This document shows positions 22,045-34,800 of a DNA stretch of 64,000 nucleotides, piece by piece. The notes beneath the pieces were generated by a model. That model saw only the letters and a program-made list of their open reading frames with translations, did no database searches and was not told where the DNA came from. How positions within the stretch are numbered: the stretch's first letter is position 1; each line of letters starts with the position of its first letter. This stretch comes from Nilaparvata lugens. Lineage: Eukaryota; Arthropoda; Insecta; Hemiptera; Delphacidae. The stretch covers positions 48,897,858 through 48,961,857 of the forward strand of contig NC_052508.1 of the NCBI RefSeq assembly GCF_014356525.2. Direction: 5' to 3'. Made by a program: the position numbers and the translations under genes.

Positions 22045-22257
22045 ACAATATTAGTGTATGAAGGGTTTGGGAAACAGAAGACGGTTTCCTATTTGCACGT
22101 AGAAATCGTAGACAAAAATGCAACTGTCAAATTATCTTCTGAACATCAAGCATTCGAATGGTGTACTATTGAAAACGCGCTTGATAAAGTGGAATATGAA
22201 GATACAAAGTAACTCTTGAGAGAAGCAGAGAAATATTTGGAAACATCCGATAAATAG
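22045..22257 (+). pseudogene. Broken NUDT2-like (Ap4A hydrolase) C-terminal fragment
   Basis: The plus frame reads YEGFGKQKTVSYLHVEIVDK, then KLSSEHQAFEWCTIENALDK, up to YEDTK. It meets a TAA at 22210-22212 and continues in the same frame with LLREAEKYLE to a TAG at 22255. This matches the C-terminal third of bis(5'-nucleosyl)-tetraphosphatase (NUDT2), which hydrolyses Ap4A: K-x-V-x-Y-(8)-LS-x-EHQA-x-x-W-(4)-A, then LREA-x-x-(F/Y)L. The Nudix box exon (GX5EX7REUXEEXGU) is not found upstream within the window. With the catalytic part missing and a nonsense codon inside the homologous region, it is most likely a gene fragment. A sequencing error cannot be excluded. Confidence 0.6.
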
Positions 22258-22459
22258 TCGTTGAGTGAGTGAATTTCCTCTGGAAAAAACAATGCAAGAA
22301 TACTTTGTTATATAGCTTTTATTTGTAGACTTATTACATATAAATATTTGAGGGTAATATTTTTGTTTTTTATTCTGTTATTAACCGTAAAAATTCAAAA
22401 TTCTTAGTTTTCGTTGTGTATGAGTGAAAATGGACTAAATTTTGGAAAAGTGAAATCAT

Positions 22460-22600
22460 AACCCTATTTCGGACTTTTAAAATGTTATCTAAATTTGGGA
22501 GAGAAATAGTACAAGGAGTATCCTTAGTTTTTCTCTCCCGATCAGTGCTCCTTTGTAAAGTTTATAAATAAATAAATAAAAGTAAATAAATGTATAATCT
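22460..22600 (+). repeat. Dispersed repeat (relative at 47297-47390) with TAAA tail
   Basis: Shares cctatttcggact, gttatctaaatttgggagag, aatagtacaagg-type and tttctctccc words with 47297-47390. It ends in a (taaa)n tract near 22565-22595, consistent with a retroposed 3' end. Confidence 0.55.
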
Positions 22601-22694
22601 ATCCACGTCTTAAACTATTCTCTCATTTGATGAAATCGCTTCTAATTGAATTCAAGCATTTAAATTCATGATCCCCAGTAATTAAATTTAATCT

Positions 22695-23359
22695 ATACAG
22701 AGTGTTTACGAGCTCCCTACCAATACTCTAGGGCATTCTTCCTGGGTGAGAAACTTATCTAAATATCATATTTAAATTGTCCGAAAGTCTTCAGCTACTC
22801 ACACAGCGGTCATTTTGCTTTTTCACTTATTTTTTCTAAATAATGGTTAAACATACGAAATTAAAACATTGCACAAAATTTATAACAACTAGAGAAAGTT
22901 AAAAAAAATTATAATTTTACAAATTCATAAAAAAATGTCGGCCTTTTAAAATGTTGTTTCTTAAATAACTCAGAAACCGTTGGTTTTATAAAAGATATAC
23001 AAAAATAACTTTGTTTAGTAAATTTAATCACCCATCGATTGATAAAATTCAATTATAATCGATTTTTTAAAATTGAACCAACATTAACTGAGATATGACA
23101 CTTTAGTGATAGGTGACCGCTGGGGGGGTTAGTTGCAGTGCATGCCAAGGCATGAGGCTAAAGTCTGTCACAACAATGCAACAGTCTCCGTCTGCTTTGC
23201 ATGTCATTTGTAAGCTATTTTACAAAAAAAAGCAAAGCTAGCTAGTGAAAAAAGCAAAATGACCACTGTGTGAGTAACTGATGACTTCCATACAATTTAA
23301 ATATCATATTTAGGTATGTTTGTTACCCTAGTGTAGGGAGTTCGTAAACACTCTGTATA
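22695..23359. mobile_element. TIR element, about 665 bp, non-coding
   Basis: The ends tatacagagtgtttacgagc and gttcgtaaacactctgtata are inverted repeats, continued inward by ctcccta/tagggag. A second inverted pair (gcggtcattttgctttttcac and agtgaaaaaagcaaaatgacc) lies inside. TA at both borders suggests a TA target site, as in Tc1/mariner-type elements. No transposase frame. Confidence 0.75.
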
Positions 23360-23399
23360 GAACTCCTGTAGTCAATAATAAAATCAATATATTTATTCA

Positions 23400-25800
23400 T
23401 TACTGAAACCACTTGTCATTAATGAACATTTAGAATATAATGTCCAATTTCTTCAAAGCTTTAGCTTAATTAACAGTCAATCGTTTAATTAAGCAATCAG
23501 CTTGCTTAATTGACAGTATGGTAGAGATATTCCCTAGATCGTGAGACACTTGGCTCCGGGAATCGAATCGATTTGAGAAAATTGGAGTGTCGACAAGATT
23601 GTCGACCCTTTTACATGTGACAGTGATTAGAAGGATTCCTGATAATGACAGTGACGGCTGCAAATGGCACGTAACTAATTCCGTAGCCGGCCGGATGGAG
23701 GATGCGTTCAAAAACGATGAGGCGTGGTGAAGTGAAAAGAAAGAAAGACAAGTAAAAAGAGGAAAGGGTGAAGAGTGAGATGCAGGATTAAAAGGAAGAG
23801 AAAGAAGGTTCAAGAGGAAGGAGTGCCACATATATTACAGGCTCAGACATATTGGTACACAGTAGACATAGGAGTAAAAATCTCATAATATTTTAAAAAA
23901 GAATCAATCCACAATCCTAGTGTAGTAAAGTGTAATCCAGTTACTTGCTCGATTTCACTAAGGTCTCCTTCAAACAATATTCTACAAAACTGAAATGAAA
24001 ACACAACTCAATATAGAATAGACCAATCCAATAAAACATACGATTTTTACACGGGATTCTGTTTTTTTTGTTGGATTATGTCCACATGTTCGCATCTTCT
24101 TTTGTATGCGTGGGTAATGATATGAGATGAACAATCATCCATTTACTCAGTGCTGCTGCTGCACGTGATTCAAGCCTACAACCAGGCGCATCCATAGTCG
24201 GAGAACAAACCGACAAACCTGAAACTTATTACAAAAACATGTCATGGATCGATGAAATTTTGAATCAGAAATTTGTCAACTCCTCCCATTAACATAATAA
24301 ATTTACTATAATATTTTTGTCTCTAGTATTTGACAAGAAAGATTTGAATTTTATCTATCCTATTAAACTTACTCCAATTAAACCTCTCCTATCAAATATG
24401 AAGACAAATATTACAGAAATTTTTCACCTCTCATTAACCACTAACCATTCATATCCAAAGGTAGTCAACAAGAACTAATTTCTATAGAGAGGTAATTGAG
24501 TCATTAACGAGACCACTGTGAAGTGTAAAGGAGCTTTCCAATGTGAATCCCCTCATAACAACGACTTCATTTTACTCGGCTACGTTTGATGTCGAGCTCT
24601 TTTGAATGCTCTTTAATTCATTAACTCAGTTAGCAGACTACCTGATGATCTCTGTTAGTGGTGGAAACACACATTAATAGCGGGTATTTAGTGGTGAAGC
24701 TAGAACAAGTAGTATCTTGTTTGCTCACACCATAGTCCGCGGTCTGTTACCTCCTTTTCAATTATGAAAGCCTTCTTTCATAAAATCGGCATGAATATTT
24801 GGAGAGAGATAGTGAGACGGTGGAAGATGAGAGAAAACGAGAAGTTCTTAGCAAGAAAGCGAGAGATGGAAACATTCGGTCTAGTGCCCACCTGGTAGAC
24901 TGTATTCCTCATTGATTTATCATCCGTTTTACAGACGGGCTTTTGTTATGCTCCAATTGGAATTTCGTGTGGATTTTGCTAAATTATTTATTCGAGTTAC
25001 CAAGATTCTAGAAGTGATGTTCTTTTTTAGGTCAAAATATGTAACAAACGATAAATTAAAAAATCACGTTTATAGATGTTGTCTCTCTTTAGACCTCTTT
25101 TGAATTATAATAAATCAATCTTTGGCGTATTCTACTTTCAATCATTTCTAGTTCCAAACTTATATTATCTTATAATGTTATTTTATTTGTATTGACATCG
25201 CAGAAACTTCTGTTCCATGATTTTTTAAATGAAAAAGGGTTAATGTGATGTAGATGAAGAATTTGAATTTAAAACAGCATTTACATTTGTTTTAGTTAAT
25301 GAATTATGAATTCTCAAGATGAGACTCTTTCAGGACTTTCGGCTCTCTATATGGGACTCTTCAAGGAATCTATGAATTGCATTTAGTGGGATCTAATGAT
25401 TCATATAATGAGGTAGAACCATTTGAGTCAACTCATATTCCTATTTTACACCAAGCTGTCACAAATCTCATCCACAAAAACACTTCCTGCAAGTGAATTA
25501 TTTGAATAAACATGAATAAATGAACCCGAACTTAAATTAACAAACAGGCTATTAGCGTTGTAAGCAACAGGAAAAACAGCAATAAATTATGTGCGACAGG
25601 GATTGTAACTATAGAGGAGTTCATATATGTATACATTCAGTAGATTAGGACTTGATACTAGAAATGGATTTGGCTGGAGAGATGAAACTTCTCAAGCATG
25701 TTGGACGCTAGGGCAAGGCATCACCGATAGACATCTCTAGCTCATCATCAACATCATTATCAGCATCATCACATCATCATCATCTCATACAGCAATCGAA
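23400..25800. other. Intergenic, no gene recognised
   Basis: AT-rich sequence with no splice-flanked conserved frame that I can see. A purine-rich stretch occupies 23700-23830. A short (atc)n patch lies near 25742-25790. Confidence 0.5.
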
Positions 25801-25839
25801 CCAACCCTCACACTCCCTGATTTAATTTTTTCTCTCTTT

Positions 25840-26830
25840 AAAAAGTTTATCCTCTTTCTTTTTCTCCTTCTCCTCTTTACTTTTTGACTGTTTTCGCTTC
25901 TAGTTCTCCTCTTAACATACTTTTATATTTCCTACATTGCTTCTTCGTCTTCTTCTTCTCCTTCTTTTTCTTCTTCTTCTCCTTCTCCTTCTCCACCTCC
26001 TCCTCCTCCTCCTCATCCTCCTCCTCCTCCTCCACCTCCTCCTCTTCCTGTCTCACCAAACTTCATATCTTTTCTCTCTTTGTTTTCCTTCTGCAATCAT
26101 ATCTTTCTACTGTTGATTTCACCTCCTTTATACCATAAGTTGCTATTCCCCTTCCTGTTTTCTCATTCTTCTTTCAACATCCTTTGCCACTCTTCGTTCT
26201 CATGTTTTTCCATCATTTTCAATTCTCTTTTCTTTCGAACTCTTCTCAGTTTTTCTCTCATTTCTTCTTCTCCTCACTCCCTGACCATCGCCCTACTTTG
26301 CATCCTTCACTTACTTCTCCTTCATCACCTCTTCGATCTTTTTCTCCTCTCTCCTTATCCTCCCGTCTTTTACTTTCTCTATCATCATAGCTCGTCGATT
26401 TTCTCCTTCCAATTCCATTCTACTCAAAATCTATAATTCTCATCATTGCCTCCTTCTTCTTGTAATTCTCCTTCTCCTTCTCCCAGGTTTTTTAATAAAG
26501 GCAGCAAATCAATCAATCAATCAATCTCCTTGTGCCTCTCATCCTCCTTCCCCTTATTTTCTCCCTCTAACTTCTCATCTCGCGATCTTCTCATTCCATC
26601 TCCTCCTTCATTCTCTATTCTTCCTGTCGTCATCCGCTTAACACTTTCTATCTCCTATTTTTCTCTTTTTTCAATCAATCACTCCTTATACTACTTCTTA
26701 TTTTTCTTCATCACCCTATTCTCCTTCTTCTTCTCCATTTTCCTCTTCTCTTCCCATTTTCCTTCTTTCTCCTCTTCATTTTCCTCTCCTTCCACCCCCT
26801 CTCATTTACGTGTGCCCCTTCCCCCGAGGA
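25840..26830 (+). repeat. Polypyrimidine (CT-rich) block, about 1 kb
   Basis: The plus strand is almost entirely C/T for long runs (ttcttctccttct, cctcctcctcct), producing several overlapping Ser/Phe/Leu-rich open frames that are compositional. Strand asymmetry is extreme compared with the neighbourhood. Confidence 0.75.
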
Positions 26831-26939
26831 CCAGCAAGCAACCTACTCACTTGAGCAGAATGATATAAAGTCGCACCAATATTTCAAACCGCGATACCAA
26901 TCATTGCCTCGGTTTAATTTTGGTTCGAAACAAAGAAAG

Positions 26940-27185
26940 TCTTTGATAGTGTTGAGGGCATGCGGTGACGTCACACATTAATTACCGCCGCGTCGTCACT
27001 CGTCACAGTCGCTGCGACTCGTCGCAAATCGACCGACTCAAATTAATTGTCACTTTCGACATTATCACTGCTGTCATCTCTACTTGTGCGCCCCAAGTGC
27101 TGGCGACCGTGCCCAATACCCTCTCTCACTCTCTTTTCCTTACCCTCCCTTTCTCACCATCACTCTCTCACACACGCACACACAC

Positions 27186-27235
<50 letters not shown>
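26940..27235. promoter_or_regulatory. GC-rich island with CRE and (CT)n tract
   Basis: Contains the palindromic CRE TGACGTCA near 26967 and dense cgtc/gtcg/cgac words (26988-27045). A pure (CT)n microsatellite at about 27189-27232 is a GAGA-type sequence on the other strand. Together with the adjoining polypyrimidine block it resembles a promoter or chromatin element. No downstream gene is recognised. Confidence 0.35.
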
Positions 27236-27236
<1 letters not shown>

Positions 27237-27459
27237 TATGGCTCTCGATATATTATAATGTATATCATCTCTCTCAAAAAACTTCCTCACTCTTAACCGA
27301 AGTGCATGGGTATAAAACTAAAATCGACTAGAAGATTGAAAATTCTTGTAGCTCATTAAATTTCTACATAGAATGCAAACAATAATTACTTGGCAACGGT
27401 GCTGAAAAATAATATAGAGCTTTTATAAAATGAATTTCACTATTAGTTCAGTCACCAGG

Positions 27460-28270
27460 TACTTTTTGCTGGAAAATAAAAAACAATCAATTTTAAATCA
27501 ATCAATAAAATCAATTAATAAATCAACAATCAATAAAATCAATCAATTTTTCGTGCAATTATTCTGGAGCATTGGACAGTTCAAATACAAAAAGTTGACC
27601 TTCTAGCCCTAGAGCTTTTTACAGAATGCCCTCGGATTTTAGATTCCTTTCCCAGTTTTCTACGATATTTGCCAAATATAAATCGAGACATCGAACAGAA
27701 CAAATCACACTCTGCTTTTTTTAGGCAATACAATTTCGAATAAAATGCAATAATTAGGAGCTCTCTATCTTCATTGACTTCTGAGTTACAATTTTTCAAA
27801 AACGAGTCAAATTTGCGGAAAACCAAAATTCTAAGGAATTTTCGTTTTTAATCGACTCATTCTTCTGATTTCTACAATTGAAATTTATGTACGACTCAAT
27901 CGGGCGTAGTTTCGTGCAGCCTGGGACCGTTAAACCTGGTAGACCGTTAAACTTCCAATATAGTGAAACTTTTTTGAGCTAGGTTGAACTCATTAATCAA
28001 TATTATATTGTTGTTGGGCTTATATTGATTGTTTTTCCATTTTTTCAGATTGTAATGGATTTTTTAAGCTTTGCAGAGCAGATACCCAGTGCTCCCTTGT
28101 AATCGATGAATATTGGGGCAATTTGATAGTTTTGTGGAATGTTATTGTTACGACACACGATTGAGTTAAATATTAGCAGCAAGAAATTAATTAATTTAAT
28201 TTATTTTTGATCAATGGATGTTATAAAGTTATGCTCAGATGCTAAGTTGATGATTCAGATGTTTTCAAGA
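27460..28270. other. Low-complexity and unassigned intergenic sequence
   Basis: A (aatc)n-like low-complexity stretch occupies about 27480-27550. The remainder is AT-rich; no gene is seen. Confidence 0.5.
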
Positions 28271-28277
28271 TCACAAA

Positions 28278-29222
<945 letters not shown>

Positions 29223-29224
29223 TT

Positions 29225-31760
29225 TGTAATTATCCATTTGTATCAGACTTTTAAAGTGTCAATTGGATTCCTCAATAATTATCAATTTTCAGTTGACTTT
29301 TGTATCTTATATTAATAGGTATAGGTCCGTTTATCCATCATCATCAGCCCTCCTATTACTCATGCATAAGGTTAGGCATAGAACTGTTTGTATCAGTTGT
29401 CTCTGGTTAGAACGTACGGCGTAGGCCTATAATTTATTTATTATGATCATCATACTCTGGTAGAACAACTGGTTCGAATCTTGAATCTTCAATTTTTCTT
29501 CACATTTTGTATCTCTCTCTTCTACAGTTTATTTTCTTCCGATCAAGCATTGCATTTTTCAATCTGGATCCCAAGTGCAATCGATATCCCAGCTGCAACG
29601 CCTTCACTTGAAAGAAGTGCAGTTACACCCATTGAAAAGGTTGAAGGCCACAGAATGTTTACTCAAGCTAAGCTTGCATAAACGCGCATTTGATAGACAC
29701 AGCTTCCAAGGCAGCTTCTCAACTTGCAGTCCTGTCCCTTACTCCTATCTCTCTCATTCCCTCTCTCCTGTCTCTCTCTCCTCTACACTCTGCCCAATGA
29801 TCAAACATGGAGTAGGCCTGTATCGGTTACAGTATTGTAAGCTCTTCAAAGTCCGAGCTTGAGAGACAGAATGAACTTCAAAGAAATCTGCCGACAAATG
29901 GCAGGGAAGAAAAGAGCAAAAATCAAAAGTAGAAAGAAAAGAAAACGGGTGCATGCGTATTTTACACGAATACTTCACTTCTACATGGTTTAGTAGTGTT
30001 GGATAGTATGTTAGTAGTTGCTAGTTGACGTTTTTAAACCTAGAATAAAAACAGTTTTTCAAAGTAAAGAGTAATTAACGAGCTGTACTTCCACTTGTCT
30101 ATTCAACACAAAATTACAATAAAAACTTATCTTCCGTTGATCAACAATAAAAAATGTAATAGCCAAAAATTAACTGATTAATAATTGACGAACTGATACC
30201 TTGTTTATTCGATTTATTCTTGTAATAATTTATTCTTATTCGTCCTTGAATTTTCCCCCTAATTTATTACTGTGTTTCAACAAGGAAAGAACAAATGATT
30301 GAGAACTGATCGTTAGTTATTTACTACAATCTTTGGATTATAATGTATTTAAACCAGGGATGCCCAAAGTGGTTGGGGTTAGAAAACGCAGACTGTGTCC
30401 TTGAAATTCTTGGAGGGGGACTAATCAAATCTTGAGGGGTCCCAAAAAAGTAATCAGTGTTCAAATGGTGACGAAATTTATTTGTAAAAGGGGTTGGTAG
30501 AGGATGGAATTTTTATAAATTAAGGGGGTGTGCGTTTAACCATGTGTAAACTCCTGTAACAGTTTTGTTAAAATGCGTTCAGTTGGAGGATAGTGAGATT
30601 TGACATATTACTGTAACTGGTTTGATTGGGAAGTGAGTACTAGTAGCATTCAACCCGTTGATAACGAGAAACGGTTAATAAAACTAGTTGGATCAACTAA
30701 CGGCTAGCATAGTCCATAGTGTGAATTGCTATAATAATAGAGAAACCAGATCTCTGCTTCCATTCAGTCAACACTTGAGTTGGGAGCTCAAGAGTGAGAA
30801 AAAAGAAGACGCAGCGGAGAAGAAGAAGAGTAAGGCAGGATGAAAGGAGCGGAATGAAAGTGGAAAAGAGAGAGAAGAAAAAATGGAAATAGGAGGAGAA
30901 ATATGAAAGGGGAAATTTTTATGTTCCAGTTATCATTGAATGTTACGATCATGTTGAAGTTGATAAAGATATTGAACAGCACGAAGAAGTCAAGAATTGA
31001 GAGTGAGATTGGAGAAAAAAATTTAGTTTGAAGTTTGAAGAGTCTTCTCCTTCAGTTGTGAACTGAAACCCTGAATAATATTGTTCATAGGACTGCAGAA
31101 TCAACTTTGACTGAAGGAGAAATCAATGATACCGTATAGATAATTATTGAAAAACCAAACTGTTTTCTGCAAACTCAACAACAACTGGAAGCTATTTTTA
31201 GGCTAATACTGTAATCTCAATTCTCAAATATATTTTACCAGTATAGTAGCCTAATCTACAATAAAAATTGTTTGAGCTGAAGAAATGAAGAGAATATCAT
31301 GAAGAGGTATTTATAAATTCTGTAAGAATATCATAATATATTTTCCATTTGAATCAATCATACAAACCAATTAAAATTTACTCGAAAAACAAATGTTTTA
31401 GCGGAGTGAGAAGCCTATACCATTCCAGGCCTACTGCTGCTGCTAATATGTAATTATGTGTAATATAGCTGTTAAGCCATATAAAATCCCATGCGATGAT
31501 TTTGTCCAGATACTTGCTATTTATTTGTCTTCCTGTTTACCAATTCCAAAAACGGTCGGCACTCTTCTTAGAAAAGAAGACAACTACTCGACTACTCCTC
31601 GTCTAAATTATCCTGCAACTTCGCTTCTTAATCTCTTGTCCACCCTCTTTCTTCCTCTCCTCTTTTATTTCCCATCTCTAATTATTCGACATGTGTTCTG
31701 TAGGCTGTTTGTGAGCGACTTATCTGATCTTGACGATAAACAAATCTGGCCGGATGAGTA
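29225..31760. other. Intergenic, no gene recognised
   Basis: AT-rich with short purine- or pyrimidine-biased patches (29740-29800, 30790-30930). A word cagggatgcccaaagtgg at 30356-30373 resembles an hAT-type terminal repeat, but no partner end was found. Confidence 0.4.
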
Positions 31761-31766
31761 ACACAG

Positions 31767-31869
31767 CTATAGTGAGATTCACATAAAACTGTCAGCATTG
31801 GCTGAATGAGAAGCATGTTCCTGCTTTCATAAGGAATGCTGACAGTTTCCAGTAAATCTCACTATATAG
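31767..31869. mobile_element. Short foldback element
   Basis: The arms ctatagtgagatt and actgtcagcatt on the left are mirrored by aatgctgacagt and aatctcactatat on the right; about 100 bp in all. No coding capacity. Confidence 0.65.
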
Positions 31870-34800
31870 GCAAATGTGAGTCATTATTACTGGCTTTCAT
31901 AAAGTTCAAGTTTCCTATTTCAAATTACAGGCATTAAAAATCCTTTCCAAACTTCCTTCAAGATTAATGCAAGATTCAAGATCAGTATTTCGACTTTGAA
32001 TTATCCAATTATTTGAATAAATCAAAGTAACACAAGGTTTATCTCAACACATATATATTCAGTAACACATAGCCTATTTTTATTTCAAAATGATTTTTCC
32101 GTTTAATCAAGTTTGATTTAATAAATTCAACACTTGTTTCAGGGATTTTCATAAGATTCACATAGACTTTCCATAATTAAATAAAAACACAATAGCCTCT
32201 ATTTTATTAGATGCTTGAGGTCAACTCAACTGAAAGTAATGGGCTTCAAAACCCCTTTCCAGTAGTTGGAAACACTCATGAAAGTGTAAGAGCATTCATT
32301 TCTCATCATTCATAAATTATTAATGAAAATTATTTTTACTTTAGTTTTCTGTTCAGACTGTTCATTTTTGTTAAGTTCATTATCAATTTCAACCTCTCTA
32401 CTTATTTCCACTCCAAGAATAGCATATGAATTAGTAAATTACGAAGTTGTAATATGGGGAATATTGTCGTTTTTTGTGCCTTTCTTTTAGGTTGTTGAAA
32501 TGATCGAAATTGAACTGAATTTTTCCAATATATCTAGTGAACCCTATTTTTTATAGTTGAAGCATTTATTCATGTACAAAGTAAGCGCCTAAACTTTGCT
32601 TCGCCATAAAAGATTTGCTAACTTGCTTCTTATTCATCCAAATTATTGCAGTCTTCTAGCATTTCCATAGTACTGGCTTGGAATTCGTAATAAAATTAAT
32701 GCAAACGTATTTGGAAATGTTTGAACCGTGCGACCCCACGACTTAATTTGAAATTAGGCCGGGCGCTACAGCTTTTTTCTTGCCAATCGGAAAAGTTGAA
32801 TGGAAAAGCGGCAGTCACCACCGCAAAAAGATGTAGTCACAGAACAAGTCTCGGTCTCTAATTTAGGCTTCGGCCTGATTAGATGAAAAGTCTCCTTATT
32901 ATTAATTTGTATAATTAAAAAGCATGTATTATGATAAATAGTAGGTAGAATCAGAGACAAAAGATATAGCTTATGCTCCTTTATCTATGGTAGAATGTAG
33001 ACGTGAGTGATTGTGAGTGCCGATTTATTTGTTTAATTTTGATACCATGGTGAATGGCAAAATTCTTTTATTAAGCTCAAATAGATTGACCAGATAAATT
33101 GACCGAGGTCCTAAATTGTAGTGTGAGTTAGCAAATTCTTGTCTAAATATTAATTATGAATTATTGCGATAAAGGCTCAATTTGAGAAATATTAATTGGA
33201 ATCACTTTTAATATTGTAATTTTGAAACAAATAATTGAATAGGTAACCGGATTGTTTACATTGAAGAATATGATTGAATGTAACAGAATTTCAAAAGTTA
33301 TCAATAATTTTGAGTTTGAATACAACTAATAAATGTCAGTAGCATTTCTACAAATCTTTTATTTGACGTTCCTGGCTCGTGATAAGTTATTTAGTTGTAA
33401 CAACCCGTGTTGTTACTTAGTTACAACAGTTATTGTTAAACAATAGTGAAGATCTTGGCATTTGGATGAACGAATCCATCCAAAGCTCCCATATCCCGTG
33501 GATTCAAATAATTCAAACGGGTTGATAGTTAAGTAGAGATTTATAAAGCAATTATAATATATTTCTACTTGTAACAAAATGGGGTTCTACCGTAAGTCCC
33601 CCTGGCTTCCTCCCGTTACAATGGTATCATGTGTGAATTGGGTGATATAAATACTTCCCACCATTAACGTTATGATTTTTAAAAATATTGAGGGCTTCCA
33701 AAACAATTCTTCGATTTGAGAAGCCAGGCCAGAGAAACTTTAATCCTATTTCAATAATTTTACTCATTACTATTTAATCTTTTTTCCCGGAAAATATTCT
33801 AGCAATTGCATTTTCGATATTGTATTGATATGGAATTATTGTTTTTCATACTAATATGTTACAACACATAGAAAAAGAATTGAATGAATACTACATAAAT
33901 TGAATTCATGTGAGTTTCTTCCAAGTTATATAATATATTATATTATACGACTTATATCTCTATTTTATTTGTTCTAGTTGTTCAACTTATTATTTTTATT
34001 ATATTCAATCATCGCATGCTTGAAGAAGGACATAAATGAAAGAACTCAACGTTCAACATTGAAAATATATTATTTGCCGAAACTTCATTCCAAATACAAC
34101 TGAAATATATTGTATTATCATACATGATGACTAGAGATTACAATAATTTAATATCATAACAACAAGAGATATCTCATGCCAATGTATGAAAAGCCAAATA
34201 TATTATTAAATTTCCAAGTACACCAACAAGTTAAAATATTATACAATAGTAGTAAAATATACGGTAACATCAAATTATTATTATTAACGACATCAATTCT
34301 ATTAATAGTTGCAGAAAACAACATCAAATATATTGAACAAACAGAGCTGATAAAACCACCAATACATCCAGATATATTCGAAATAGTTACATTATTGAAT
34401 AACAAAATTTTTTTTAGAACTATCATTAGTAACATTGAAGAAATTCTGGAAAGCATCACATACAAGATGTTTTCCATTGATACATAATATACTACCTACA
34501 TTTAGTAATGCATGACAATGATATCGCTTGAAAATTATTAGTAGCCTAAGTAACTTATTCGAAGTTGAAAAGAAACTCAATTGGGGTCGGAATCAACAAC
34601 TAACGAACATAAAAGCCAATTGGAGAAGAATAAATTATTCCCCATTTTCCTCGACATTTACAACCAAATTCGATTGAAAAAAATAGATCTTTGATTTGTC
34701 ATTATTAAAAGAATATTCATATTCTTTATTATTAATTGAAAGAATAGAACAGCAATAAATGAAAATTGGGGCAACAAAAGCAATTATTAATTTTAAACAA

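Noticed and set aside
23466..23831. 121-codon minus-strand frame
   Set aside because: N-terminal half is a translation of a purine/pyrimidine-biased patch; no homology recognised.
25877..26868. Several overlapping Ser/Phe/Leu-rich and Glu-rich open frames
   Set aside because: All arise from a polypyrimidine block; no splice pattern or domain, and they overlap on both strands.
30356..30373. hAT transposon terminus
   Set aside because: Only one end-like word (cagggatgcccaaagtgg); no inverted partner or 8-bp target duplication found.
34154..34487. Overlapping 103- and 107-codon frames on opposite strands
   Set aside because: Mutually overlapping frames in AT-rich DNA with membrane-like composition from A/T bias only.
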